DNA of 34,536 nucleotides. It comes from Astrocystis sublimbata. Taxonomy: Eukaryota; Ascomycota; Sordariomycetes; Xylariales; Xylariaceae. Both the position numbers and the translations under genes were made by a program. The stretch is from positions 1 to 34,536 of the forward strand of contig JAJNNY010000127.1 in the NCBI GenBank assembly GCA_022453515.1. Direction: 5' to 3'. The notes below the pieces were generated by a model. The model worked only from the letters and a program-made list of their open reading frames with translations, was not told the origin of the DNA and did no database searches. Of the stretch, positions 1-30,800 are shown one piece after another. Numbering within the stretch: position 1 is the stretch's first letter; every line of letters starts with the position of its first letter.

Positions 1-20464
<20,464 letters not shown>

Positions 20465-21201
20465 GAACGATTGTTCTGCATTGCTTCCTCCTAGCATCTG
20501 AGATATCGTACCACCTTACCACCACCCTTGACGGCCTCGAGGAGCTAGGCCTACAGGCTATCGACGCGACTTTATTTACTTACAGCATTATACTATATCT
20601 TTATTCACTCTGAAATGCGCTACGAAAATCATCTCTTGGAAATAACAGCAAGAGAACGGCCTGATTTGCTTAAGTTCGAGGGCGGTGACTGGTTTGGTGG
20701 GAAACGGCGTTTTCCTGTGAGCAAGCATTATCCAGGATTCACAAAAAGGAAGTCTATTTTGACAGGAGGCTGGTTTGTAAGGTCTCTGCTAGCCTCTAGG
20801 TTGGTGTTTTTATCTGGAATATCCCGATGCTCAACAAAGGGGTTGGGTTTGGCGATGGCTTTTCGGCATTGAGGCATTGGGAATACTACTACACTTGTCT
20901 GTTACCTATACCTACTCTGTATTATGAACCTGCATCAGGCGTTGTGGTCTTTCAAACGGTGCTTGCGTGGAGCAGCAATTGCATCCCACCTTGGTTGGCA
21001 GACATTATCAGATAGCATGGCTTGCCAACTGCATTTGGTAGGAATGCATGAATACACTATTATTGTTAATCGATGCTATATGTATACCGCATCGCCGTAT
21101 CCAATGATGATCCTGCCAGGCTACGTTCGTTCATACCTCATAACCTTGCGAGTAGGTCATCATGCATCGTTTCTACTGTCACGGGACAAAAACTTAAAAA
21201 A
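20465..21201. other. Cyclase 3' flank, no gene seen
   Basis: This stretch lies between the stop of adenylate cyclase (+) and the stop of the Cys/His-rich ORF (-), so the two genes converge and it should hold both 3' UTRs. The open frames in it are short and overlapping, with no recognisable domain. It is the only part of the right half of the window, apart from the cyclase, that is not mirrored in the palindrome. Confidence 0.6.
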
Positions 21202-21215
21202 CGTGGGTGCAAAAT

Positions 21216-21425
21216 TCATAGTGCCTCTCTGATTTCAATTGTCTGTCTACATTCCCTGCACGTCCCACGCTTTTCCCGCGTCTTATACGGCCCTTGCGAC
21301 CGCCCGCATCCCCCGAAACCCCCTCTCGCCTTCAGCACCGCGAAGCATTTATGCATGTGATGCTCGAACGACGTGATTGAGCCGCATTGGGCACACGCCG
21401 TGTGCTTATTCTCCGAGTAGCACAT
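21216..21425 (-). CDS. Small Cys/His-rich protein, 69 residues (left copy)
   Basis: I do not recognise a named family. From ATG at 21425 the frame encodes 69 residues with seven cysteines (2, 11, 14, 27, 40, 56, 59) and His 8, 22, 23 and 25. It includes two CxxC pairs (CAQC and CREC) and an HHMHKC cluster, which suggests metal binding. The central and C-terminal part is basic and Gly/Arg-rich. The coding stretch is clearly more GC-rich than its AT-rich flanks, which supports a real gene. I prefer this start over an in-frame ATG 43 codons upstream because the extension would translate a TACC microsatellite; A at -3 also fits a fungal start. The gene converges on adenylate cyclase. Small Cys/His proteins starting MCY are, from memory, common in Pezizomycotina. 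Confidence 0.6.
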   Translation of the reverse strand: MCYSENKHTACAQCGSITSFEHHMHKCFAVLKARGGFGGCGRSQGPYKTREKRGTCRECRQTIEIREAL

Positions 21426-21445
21426 GGTCTTTCTGTCTACCTTAA

Positions 21446-21485
21446 TAGATAGATAAGATAATATGTGGTAGGTAGGTAAGTAAGT
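21446..21485. repeat. AGAT/GGTA microsatellite (left arm)
   Basis: Imperfect tetranucleotide tracts, AGAT-type followed by GGTA GGTA AGTA, sit about 20-60 bp upstream of the start of the Cys/His ORF. The mirror tract TTACTTACCTACCTACC lies at about 34255-34271. Confidence 0.75.
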
Positions 21486-22080
21486 TGTTGATGCGAGCTT
21501 GGCCTGGCTGTTTGTTATGTGTTTTCTCTTGTTATTTATCGATTTGATTTGCATTGCATGTTGTTGATGCTGTTGAATATATATAATATATAGCTTATCT
21601 TATATATAGGCTGAGATTGCTATGGCCATGGTTCATGTTCACCATCGAGCTTATATATCTTGTCTCTATTGCGATCTGTCAAGACTCCCCAGGGTCTACA
21701 ACAGGTTTGTGCAAGTACGGCCTTTCATGTACTCATCTTCAAAGATAGCAGGGGCATTGTAATGGACAGATGGAGAAAGAGAGTCAAGGTTGTCAATGGA
21801 ATAAAGAGGCCTCTGTCTACATTGTAAATGCATGCAGCCCTTATACTGTTCAGCTTTCTGGGAATTGGTTTTTTGTGAGGCCGCCACAGAAGTGACGTCT
21901 ATGTGACTAGCCCAGTACAGTGCGATGATAAAGAGATACCATATGTCATAGAATAAAATAGATTATTTGGGCCATTTCCCTAGAGCAGCAGTGCAGCTTA
22001 TACGTGTTCACAAGTAAAGTTAGATCAGGTAAAATAATGAAATAAATGGTTTGAGAAAGGAACAAGAAAGGCTGCTCTGA

Positions 22081-22106
22081 TAAGTAGGTAGGTAGGTTGT
22101 AGGTAG
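22081..22106. repeat. TAGG microsatellite (left arm)
   Basis: This is the tract TAAGTAGGTAGGTAGG followed by TTGTAGGTAG. Its mirror CTACCTACAACCTACC is at about 33631-33653. Such tracts are frequent in intergenic DNA of many filamentous ascomycetes (established observation; lineage not resolved). Confidence 0.7.
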
Positions 22107-22325
22107 CATGCAACACCAACCTGTCCACCACAGACCACAGCAGTCACACACATGATGCATTCAACATGCGCCATTACAGGTGCAATAAACACAGTAATTA
22201 GTAATTAGCATCAGAACAGGATGTTATATATATACAGTGAATCACAAGACGTGGTTGAACATCAATGGGATAAGAGACGGACGGAAACAAAAAGAAATGG
22301 AAGGAAAAGTATCAGCATGGCAGAG

Positions 22326-22331
22326 AAAAAA
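22326..22331 (-). terminator. Pol III terminator of tRNA-Gly (left)
   Basis: Six A on the plus strand are a T6 run on the coding strand, one base after the discriminator base of the tRNA. A T run is the standard RNA polymerase III stop. Confidence 0.75.
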
Positions 22332-22332
22332 C

Positions 22333-22404
22333 TGCACCCGCCGGGATTCGCACCCGGGTCTTTCCTTTGGGAGAGGAATGAGTTAACTACTACTCTACGA
22401 GTGC
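22333..22404 (-). tRNA. tRNA-Gly(CCC), left copy
   Basis: This 72-nt sequence folds into a complete cloverleaf. The acceptor stem is GCACTCG/CGGGTGC with one T-G pair, the D stem GAGT/ACTC, the anticodon stem TTCCT/AGGAA with loop CTCCCAA (anticodon CCC, reading GGG), and the T stem CCGGG/CCCGG, with discriminator A. There is no intron. A-box and B-box match their consensus with one mismatch each. The T-loop is TGCGAAT where TTCGAAT is usual and the D-loop is AGTAGTTA where AGTGGTTA is usual, so positions 55 and 18 are both changed. A run of six T on the coding strand follows. It could be a divergent functional gene or a recent pseudogene. Confidence 0.8.
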
Positions 22405-23848
22405 CTTGGTTGTTGTTGTTCTCAGCTGTGTCATTCCTCACGTTGTTATTGTTAATAGCTTGGGTGTTGTTGGGTGGATTGGTTGTTTGCTTGGTGGGGG
22501 CTCCTGCCTTCCTTCCTGCTGTGCTTCCCTAGAACAGGACGTGTGACTTATATGTACAGATAGTATGTACTTAGCATACCTACCTATTGCTTCAATTGCT
22601 TGCCCTCAAGTTGGGTATCTATGCAGTAGATTATTCCCTTGGTTACACAGCTTCAAGTTCTACGCCTCCATTATTAGATCATGTAGCTACCCATGGCATA
22701 TAAGTATGTGCCAGGTAAGCAATGAGACAACAAGTATACAAGAAGCTGAGGACTACACCTCTCTATCCTTCTCCACCACGGTAGGAAACTTGATACATCA
22801 CATGTAGTAAGTAGGTAGTTACATATATCAAATGTCACACAGATTGCACTACAAGCTGCTCCAACAGTTGTAACCTTACAAGTTCCAAGCATACAAAGCT
22901 TGCCATGCCAACTAAGTATAAGGTTTTGATCAAGTATCACCACTGGGCTTACAAACAGTGTCCTTGTGTGTAACACAAGCCTCTACACCTGTTAGACACG
23001 CCATGCGGGACCTGCCATATCACCAACGTCTGCTGTACGGCCGCCTGCTGACAAGATGCCCAATGCACTTGACAAACATACAGCAGCACATTGAGCTCAT
23101 ATTTACATAGTGCACAGTAACAGGTGAAATAACATTTACTTCACTTGCTAAAAGCTAGGGGCATGTAGAAAGTTTTACAAAACACCATTCGTTATATGGT
23201 AGGACTGATACCTAGTACTTACTTAGGTTACCTAGGAATCCAAGTCAGATTTGAGGTGAGAGTATCTACATACAAGATGAGGGAAGTGAGCAACAGCGTC
23301 TTATTTTAGTCTACCTATTAGAAGGGCGTGAAATTCCTGCCCAAAGTCATGGCCCATGAGACACCAAGTGAGATAGATACCTAATATGATAGTTCCACTG
23401 CTGTGTACAATACGACACTCAACCTAACCTCTCCACCATGTCTCTGGACAGGGAGCCATGTTTCTTTACTAGCATGCCTTCCGTATAATCTTTCCTTCGT
23501 CTTTCCACAGTTCCTCTTCTTGTGCATTGGTGGCACAGACACTTCTGATATATTGCAAGCCTCTGTATACACCTGAGTAACTGACCACGCTCAAATTCTG
23601 GCCGTCCATACCCATGATAAAAGCTGGGAGAGGCCTGCCTCTCTTCAGCATGCGGCCATGTCGCGCCCTACCATGTCGTGGGCGGCTAAGCAGCCTAGTG
23701 ATTAGTGGGTAGCCACAAAAATATATCCAAGGGGTATATGTGCAGTCCAGCCTAGATTAACATCAAATAACACACGCACACACGCTGAGCAAAACACGTT
23801 CCCTGTATCGATTTCAGACCGAAGCCTGGGATGCTACGCCAGAAATTT
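22405..23848. other. Intergenic stretch between tRNA and large gene (left arm)
   Basis: No supported gene lies in these 1.4 kb. The part next to 23848 should be the 3' UTR of the large repeat gene. The part next to the tRNA is its 5' flank, with TTG-rich imperfect repeats around 22405-22480. The longest open frame (about 100 codons, minus strand, 22674-22976) lies in low-GC DNA and has no recognisable feature. Its mirror is 31883-33330. Confidence 0.6.
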
Positions 23849-26800
23849 TCATGATCCCGTCAGTTTTCGCCACCAGCTGTTTCGAGGAGTCGTATCCATG
23901 AAGACGGGTTCGCGCTGAGCCTTTTCCCCGCTACCATCGGACCCGCCTGGTCGACGGTCTCGGCGCTCTCGTTCCTCACGCCGTGCACGTCTTCGTTTCT
24001 GATCGTCTTCGTACTCTCGTTCGCTTCGTCGGCTCTCTCCCGTTCCCGCCGACGGGCAGCTCGCCGGGCAGCACGTCGGGCTTCCTCGTCATCCGTTGCT
24101 GGAGGAGCATCAGTCATAAACCCGTCCTCCGGTGGTGGACCAGCATCTGAGTGTTCTTTCACCCACGAACTCGTACCAGAATGAGGCCAATTCGGTGTCC
24201 TGCTCTTGGCGTAATCATCGTCTGTGTGCCTTGATGAACGTTCTCGCGGATACACGTGGTCTGCCGTGGGCATAGAACGGTTGCGACCGGCCTTCTCCGC
24301 CCGTCTGGCTTCGCGCCTTCGTCGTCGTTCCTCGTCTTCGGATCCTTCACCATGCCGCGGTCGCCTTCGATCGGCTCGGGCGGCCCGACGAGCTTCTGCC
24401 TCCGCTTCCGCAGCAGCGGCGGCTTCCTTTTCGAGTCGCCTCCGCCGCCGCCGATCTGATCTGTCAGCCTCTTCACCTGCAAGTCTTTGGGCTTCACGCT
24501 CTCGTGCAGCCCTCCGCTCCGCTCGACGCGCCTCCCGATCTTCCTGCCGACGCGCCTCTTCTTCCTCCTCATCATCTTGTTGTCGGCGTCTATCACGACG
24601 AGGGTCCTTGGCACGTCGAGTCTCTTCGGCCTCCTTCTGTTCTCGTGCTGCTCGCCGAGCAGCACGTCGAGCTTCACGGTCAGCGTCCATGTCCGCGTCT
24701 GCGTTACTCATTCCTCGTGATCGCCTTGCTCGCTTATCAGGTCGTCCCTCGTCGTCGGTCGGATGATATGTGCTCCGACGGCGGGGCTCTGGGCGGGCCT
24801 CGGGACGGGCCTCGGAGCGAGAATTTGATGACTTGAAACCACCAAAGAGGCCTGATATACCCTTTTTGGCACTCGAGTTGGACCTTCTCAAGGGTGGCAC
24901 ATCAGCATGGCCCCCTGGATCAACCATGAAATAATCGTCGTCTGGTTTTGCCTATTTTCAAGTCAGTAATGCTGAGATCTCAGGTATTTCAGGCCTTCTT
25001 TCATTCACCTTTGATCTTTTGCGCGCCGACTTATCAGGGCTTGCTACAAATCACGCGTTCCGCCCATGACAAAGTCGTCATCCTCAGCGGCCATACGGTT
25101 TCTCGAAGTTCGCCGGCTGCCGTTCCTGTCAACTCCTAGAAACTGTGCCGCCTTAGGGTTTATCTCTGGCATCTCCTCAGGCGGTGGTGATGCAAGTCCA
25201 CCACTCATGTCGACGGAGTAGCGCCTTGAGCTAGTTCTACGGCCTTGGTTTTCTCTCATTGACATAGAGCGTGAGATAGGAGGTGTGCTTTGGAAGACGC
25301 TGTCCATGCGCGACCGGGAATTGGGCGGAATCTTCTTCTCTTGTCGCTCTGCTTTATCTGAGCCTGAACTCTTGGATGACACTTTCTCTTCTCTTTCTCT
25401 CCTTGACTTCTTAGCATCAGACTTGGACTTCGACACTTTTTTGTCTTCTTTGGTGATGTAGCCGAAGCTGACCATGCGCCCCATGACGCGCCACCATCAC
25501 GATTGGTCTTGGCACGTTCTTTCTTGGAGGATCTAGACTCGGCTTGGGGTGATGGGGGGCTCGAGAGGGAAATCCTCAGGGACTGCAGGCGGTGGAGGGG
25601 GTACAGCAGGTGGTACGGGAGGCTGGGGAATGTCTTTAGATTTGTGCTTCTTGCTTTTCTTCGATTTTTTCTCCTTTGGGGGTGCGAGGTCAATTATCTC
25701 AACGATTTCATCGTCAGCGCCGCCGGTTTCCTCATCTTTGGGCTCTTCATCTGCAGGTGCCGCTTCGGGAACCTCGGCATCGTCATCTTCGCCCAAGGCG
25801 TCAATGTTACGATCTTCATCTGGAGTTCCAGCGTCGTGGAACTCATCCTGCACTTCAAAATCATGGAATTCGTCGTCATCGTCTTCATCAGGGAAACCAC
25901 CTGGTACGATCTCTGGTTCTTTCTTAGATTTTTCTTGGATTTAGATGGTGGAGGTGGTGGTGGCGGCGGTGGAGGGGGGGCCTCTGGAAGCACGTCGATT
26001 AGGTCATCCTCTGGATCATCGTATGGCGCTGGCTCAAATTTTTTCAGTTTGTCGGCTAATTTACTCGCTTTGCTTTTCTTCTTCGGCATCCAATCGTCAA
26101 AGGAAGACTTTGAGGTGACCGGGGCGGTGTCAACAGGGGAAGCATGCTCGAAGGCCTGTATTGACTCAGCATTTGTCGTTTCGGTTGCTCCTGGATACTA
26201 TGCTACATTGAGGGGGAGGAGGATACTTACCGCTTCAGGAATTGGGCTTTTGGGTGGAACCTTCGCAGCACCCCAGAACGAGAAGGGGTCTGAGGCCTTT
26301 GTTGGTTCCTTTGGTTTCTTTGGCGGCTCCTCTAGGGCTGCGAGGAACTCATCAGCCTGCTCGGTTGTCAAGTCGAGATTGTCCATGTCAAAGTCGTCAT
26401 CATTGGGCAATTCCTTCTTTTTATCCTTGCTGCTGGATTTCGACTTCTTCTCATCTGATTTCGAGCTTTTCTTCGATTTCTTCTTGGGGGCAGCAGCTTC
26501 AGCCTCTTGCTTCTCGCGGGCAGCTTGTTCCTCAGCCTCGCGGGCAGCTTGAGCCGCGTCTTCGGCTGCCTTCTCCTCGGCCTCTCGGGCAGCAGCTTCT
26601 TCAGCTTCCCGAGTGGCCAGCTCTTCGGCCTCAGCTGCGGCTAGTATGGCACTATCATCATCATCATCTTCATCGACGTCTTCAGCTTCAGCTTCAGCTG
26701 CAGCCGCAGCCGCAGCCGCAGCTTCTTTGGCAGCTATGCGTGCATTGATTTTCTCGGTCAGCTCGTTCAATCGCGCTTGGTCCAACTTGGTGAATTTCTT

Positions 26801-27889
26801 CTTTCTCTTATCTGCCTTGGCCTTCAAGAGCTCGAGCTCGGCATCGTCTGCAGCTTCCTCAGCCTCGCGTGCTGCCCGTTCCTCAGCTTCTCGCGCTGCA
26901 GCTTCTTCGGCTTCTCGAGCGGCCTGTCGATCATTGATCTTCTCAATAAGCTCGTCCAGTCGCTCTTGATCCTTCATGGTAAACTTCTTCTTCTCTTCTC
27001 TGCCTTATCCATCAGGAGATCGAGTTCTGCTTGCTCTGCAGCCTCTTCCGATTCAGGTGTAACCTCTTCTTCAGCTTCACGGGCAGCTTGTTCTTCAGCT
27101 TCGCGCGCAGCTTGTTCTTCGGCTTCGCGAGCGGCTAACTCCTCGGCTTCTCGAGCAGCTGCTTCTTCGGCTTCTCGAGCAGCTGCTTCTTCGGCTTCAT
27201 GGGCCGCTAGCTCCTCAGCTTCGCGGGCAGCTAGCTCTTCAGCCTCGCGGGCTGCCTGCTCATCGGCTGCAGCTTGAGCTTCTGCATCAGGATCTGTAGC
27301 AATTGCACGGGCTTTGATCTTTTCTGTAAGCTCATCAAAACGCCGTTGCTCTTTTTTGAGAAGGCTTTTCTTTTTGCTCTTTCGTGTGAGAGCTTCAAGC
27401 TCTGCTTCGTCTGCGGCTGCTTCCTTAGCTTCACGTTTGGCTAGCTTTTGAGCATCGCGAGCGGCTGCATGCTCTTCAGCTTCGCGGGCTTCGCGGGCAG
27501 CCGCCTCCTCTTCGGCTTCGCGGGCAGCCGCCTCCTCAGCTTCACGGGCAGCCGCCTCCTCAGCTTCACGGGCAGCAGCCTCCTCAGCCTCAAGGGCAGC
27601 AGCCTCCTCAGCCTCACGAGCGGCCTGTTCCTCGGCTTCTCTGGCAGCGGCTTCTTCGGCTTCCCGAGCAGCCTGTTCTTCGGCCTCGCGTGCGGCCAGC
27701 TCTGCTGCTTCTATTGCAGCTTGTGCCTCTCCATCGTCCGCCACTGCACTAGCCTCAGCAGCTGCTGCAGCACGAGCATCGATTTTCTCCGTTAGCTCAT
27801 CGAAGCGCCTCTGGTCTTTTTTTAGCAACTTCTTCTTCTTCTTTGAGTTTGAGCATTTCCAGTTCTGCTTCATCAGCTGATGTTTCAAG
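23849..27889 (-). CDS. Large charged repeat protein, 5' truncated, six frameshifts in this copy (left arm)
   Basis: I do not recognise the family. Exons on the minus strand are 27889 to 26231 (5' part missing), 26155 to 25009, and 24951 to 23849, about 1,300 codons in all. From N to C the protein has four modules, each opening with an acidic/Leu-Lys stretch and a DELTEKI-like motif followed by AAREAEE octapeptides; a Lys/Ser-rich basic patch; a Trp-containing linker; an 11-Pro run; acidic DEDDDDE stretches; a second proline-rich stretch; a Ser/Arg-rich region; a long Arg/Glu-rich region likely to be a single helix; and an end NSWWRKLTGS. No membrane segment or enzyme domain is visible. Against the right arm this copy has length errors near 26990, 25930, 25556, 25450, 25049 and 24019, which break the frame. 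A scaffold or cytoskeletal role is only a guess from composition. Confidence 0.8.
24952..25008 (-). other. Intron 2 of the large repeat gene (left copy)
   Basis: This is a 57-nt intron on the minus strand with donor GTGAAT, branch site TACTGAC and acceptor AATAG, phase 0. The equivalent intron in the mirror copy is 30723-30779. Confidence 0.85.
26156..26230 (-). other. Intron 1 of the large repeat gene (left copy)
   Basis: This is a 75-nt intron on the minus strand with donor GTAAGT and acceptor ATACAG, phase 0, joining ...PIPEA to AFEHASP.... Without splicing the frame stops within the intron. Its mirror is 29500-29574. Confidence 0.88.
26576..27718 (-). repeat. Coding minisatellite: 24-bp units for AAREAEE-x octapeptides (left arm)
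   Basis: Exon 1 is built of 24-bp units encoding the octapeptide AAREAEE plus A, Q, L, E, K or R. They form a block of eight units plus a longer variant, a second block of eight, then shorter groups of three to five degenerate units. Units differ mainly at third codon positions, so the array is old and held by protein selection rather than freshly slipped DNA. Blocks are separated by the KKK...DELTEKI linkers. Confidence 0.85.
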
Positions 27890-27891
27890 GC
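27841..27891. other. Unpaired loop at the palindrome centre
   Basis: About 50 bp here have no partner in either arm. Read on the minus strand the loop continues the large repeat gene upstream, encoding ADEAELEMLK, the same opening as the next module of that protein (ADEAELEALT). So the loop is genuine gene sequence and the true 5' part of the gene lies beyond it, outside this window. The left-arm side of the fold is a (TTC)n tract. Exact edges are uncertain by a few bases. Confidence 0.85.
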
Positions 27892-30800
27892 AAGAAGAAA
27901 AGTTGCTAAAAAAGACCAGAGGCGCTTCGATGAGCTAACGGAGAAAATCGATGCTCGTGCTGCAGCAGCTGCTGAGGCTAGTGCAGTGGCGGACGATGGA
28001 GAGGCACAAGCTGCAATAGAAGCAGCAGAGCTGGCCGCACGCGAGGCCGAAGAACAGGCTGCTCGGGAAGCCGAAGAAGCCGCTGCCAGAGAAGCCGAGG
28101 AACAGGCCGCTCGTGAGGCTGAGGAGGCTGCTGCCCTTGAGGCTGAGGAGGCTGCTGCCCGTGAAGCTGAGGAGGCGGCTGCCCGTGAAGCTGAGGAGGC
28201 GGCTGCCCGCGAAGCCGAAGAGGAGGCGGCTGCCCGCGAAGCCCGCGAAGCTGAAGAGCATGCAGCCGCTCGCGATGCTCAAAAGCTAGCCAAACGTGAA
28301 GCTAAGGAAGCAGCCGCAGACGAAGCAGAGCTTGAAGCTCTCACACGAAAGAGCAAAAAGAAAAGCCTTCTCAAAAAAGAGCAACGGCGTTTTGATGAGC
28401 TTACAGAAAAGATCAAAGCCCGTGCAATTGCTACAGATCCTGATGCAGAAGCTCAAGCTGCAGCCGATGAGCAGGCAGCCCGCGAGGCTGAAGAGCTAGC
28501 TGCCCGCGAAGCTGAGGAGCTAGCGGCCCATGAAGCCGAAGAAGCAGCTGCTCGAGAAGCCGAAGAAGCAGCTGCTCGAGAAGCCGAGGAGTTAGCCGCT
28601 CGCGAAGCCGAAGAACAAGCTGCGCGCGAAGCTGAAGAACAAGCTGCCCGTGAAGCTGAAGAAGGGTTACACCTGAATCGGAAGAGGCTGCAGAGCAAGC
28701 AGAACTCGATCTCCTGATGGATAAGGCAGAGAAGAAGAAGAAGAAGTTTACCATGAAGGATCAAGAGCGACTGGACGAGCTTATTGAGAAGATCAATGAT
28801 CGACAGGCCGCTCGAGAAGCCGAAGAAGCTGCAGCGCGAGAAGCTGAGGAACGGGCAGCACGCGAGGCTGAGGAAGCTGCAGACGATGCCGAGCTCGAGC
28901 TCTTGAAGGCCAAGGCAGATAAGAGAAAGAAGAAATTCACCAAGTTGGACCAAGCGCGATTGAACGAGCTGACCGAGAAAATCAATGCACGCATAGCTGC
29001 CAAAGAAGCTGCGGCTGCGGCTGCGGCTGCAGCTGAAGCTGAAGCTGAAGACGTCGATGAAGATGATGATGATGATAGTGCCATACTAGCCGCAGCTGAG
29101 GCCGAAGAGCTGGCCACTCGGGAAGCTGAAGAAGCTGCTGCCCGAGAGGCCGAGGAGAAGGCAGCCGAAGACGCGGCTCAAGCTGCCCGCGAGGCTGAGG
29201 AACAAGCTGCCCGCGAGAAGCAAGAGGCTGAAGCTGCTGCCCCCAAGAAGAAATCGAAGAAAAGCTCGAAATCAGATGAGAAGAAGTCGAAATCCAGCAG
29301 CAAGGATAAAAAGAAGGAATTGCCCAATGATGACGACTTTGACATGGACAATCTCGACTTGACAACCGAGCAGGCTGATGAGTTCCTCGCAGCCCTAGAG
29401 GAGCCGCCAAAGAAACCAAAGGAACCAACAAAGGCCTCAGACCCCTTCTCGTTCTGGGGTGCTGCGAAGGTTCCACCCAAAAGCCCAATTCCTGAAGCGG
29501 TAAGTATCCTCCTCCCCCTCAATGTAGCATAGTATCCAGGAGCAACCGAAACGACAAATGCTGAGTCAATACAGGCCTTCGAGCATGCTTCCCCTGTTGA
29601 CACCGCCCCGGTCACCTCAAAGTCTTCCTTTGACGATTGGATGCCGAAGAAGAAAAGCAAAGCGAGTAAATTAGCCGACAAACTGAAAAAATTTGAGCCA
29701 GCGCCATACGATGATCCAGAGGATGACCTAATCGACGTGCTTCCAGAGGCCCCCCCTCCACCGCCGCCACCACCACCTCCACCATCTAAATCCAAGAAAA
29801 AATCTAAGAAAGAACCAGAGATCGTACCAGGTGGTTTCCCTGATGAAGACGATGACGACGAATTCCATGATTTTGAAGTGCAGGATGAGTTCCACGACGC
29901 TGGAACTCCAGATGAAGATCGTAACATTGACGCCTTGGGCGAAGATGACGATGCCGAGGTTCCCGAAGCGGCACCTGCAGATGAAGAGCCCAAAGATGAG
30001 GAAACCGGCGGCGCTGACGATGAAATCGTTGAGATAATTGACCTCGCACCCCCAAAGGAGAAAAAATCGAAGAAAAGCAAGAAGCACAAATCTAAAGACA
30101 TTCCCCAGCCTCCCGTACCACCTGCTGTACCCCCTCCACCGCCTGCAGTCCCTGAGGATTTCCCTCTCGAGCCCCCATCACCCCAAGCCGAGTCTAGATC
30201 CTCCAAGAAAGAACGTGCCAAGACCAATCGTGATGGTGGCGCGTCATGGGGCGCATGGTCAGCTTCGGCTACATCACCAAAAGAAGACAAAAAAGTGTCG
30301 AAGTCCAAGTCTGATGCTAAGAAGTCAAGGAGAGAAAGAGAAGAGAAAGTGTCATCCAAGAGTTCAGGCTCAGATAAAGCAGAGCGACAGAGAAGAAGAT
30401 TCCGCCCAATTCCCGGTCGCGCATGGACAGCGTCTTCCAAAGCACACCTCCTATCTCACGCTCTATGTCAATGAGAGAAAACCAAGGCCGTAGAACTAGC
30501 TCAAGGCGCTACTCCGTCGACATGAGTGGTGGACTTGCATCACCACCGCCTGAGGAGATGCCAGAGATAAACCCTAAGGCGGCACAGTTTCTAGGAGTTG
30601 ACAGGAACGGCAGCCGGCGAACTTCGAGAAACCGTATGGCCGCTGAGGATGACGACTTTGTCATGGGCGGAACGCGTGATTTTGTAGCAAGCCCTGATAA
30701 GTCGGCGCGCAAAAGATCAAAGGTGAATGAAAGAAGGCCTGAAATACCTGAGATCTCAGCATTACTGACTTGAAAATAGGCAAAACCAGACGACGATTAT

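Larger units (their letters stand above)
21426..22332. other. AT-rich intergenic stretch with microsatellites (left arm)
   Basis: No supported gene lies here. The stretch holds the presumed 5' flank of the Cys/His ORF with AGAT and GGTA tracts, AT-rich ATATAT runs around 21577-21608, and a second TAGG tract near 22081. Short open frames on both strands lack domain or composition support. Its mirror is 33403-34312. Confidence 0.6.
21202..27840 (+). repeat. Left arm of a ~6.6-kb inverted repeat (palindrome)
   Basis: The sequence from 21202 (cgtgggtgcaaaattc...) to about 27840 is the reverse complement of 34536 back to about 27892. Paired positions sum to 55730 near the centre, 55731 over exon 3, 55735 at the tRNA and 55738 at the outer end; the drift comes only from single-base indels. 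The outer boundary at 21202 is simply the mirror of the last base of the window, so it need not be a real junction. This arm is continuous with the cyclase locus and is the better guess for true genomic order. Confidence 0.97.

Noticed and set aside
20615..21360. Several 60-100-codon plus-strand frames downstream of the cyclase
   Set aside because: They are short, mutually overlapping and low complexity in codon use, and some are antisense to the Cys/His ORF. There is no evidence of coding.
22221..22532. 103-codon frame overlapping the tRNA (mirrored at 33203-33472)
   Set aside because: It runs through the tRNA gene, and its N-terminus differs between arms because of one-base indels. It is a chance frame.
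22674..22976. 100-codon frame with hydrophobic stretches, mirrored at 32759-33061
   Set aside because: It lies in AT-rich intergenic DNA, with no homology I recognise and no intron or composition signal. Being intact in both arms means little because the arms are the same molecule.
24224..24766. 180-codon Ser/Arg/Ala-rich open frame, also mirrored at 30965-31507
   Set aside because: It lies antisense to the Arg/Glu-rich exon 3; low-complexity sense codons keep the antisense frame free of stops. It has no domain or start context.
26613..27277. Long SSASRAA-repeat frames on the plus strand (and mirror copies at 28453-29117)
   Set aside because: These are the antisense of the AAREAEE octapeptide units and have no independent support.
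28034..29221. CRISPR-like regular repeats
   Set aside because: The 24-bp periodicity is coding (octapeptide units without unique spacers) in a eukaryotic gene.
29178..30440. 420-codon open frame on the minus strand, antisense to the large gene (Ser/Gly/Phe-rich)
   Set aside because: It is a shadow of the Ala/Glu/Lys-rich sense codons; the sense strand has introns, modules and a sensible C-terminus. The same antisense frame is broken in the left arm at 25503-26552, and its composition is just the complement of GAA, GCT and AAG repeats.
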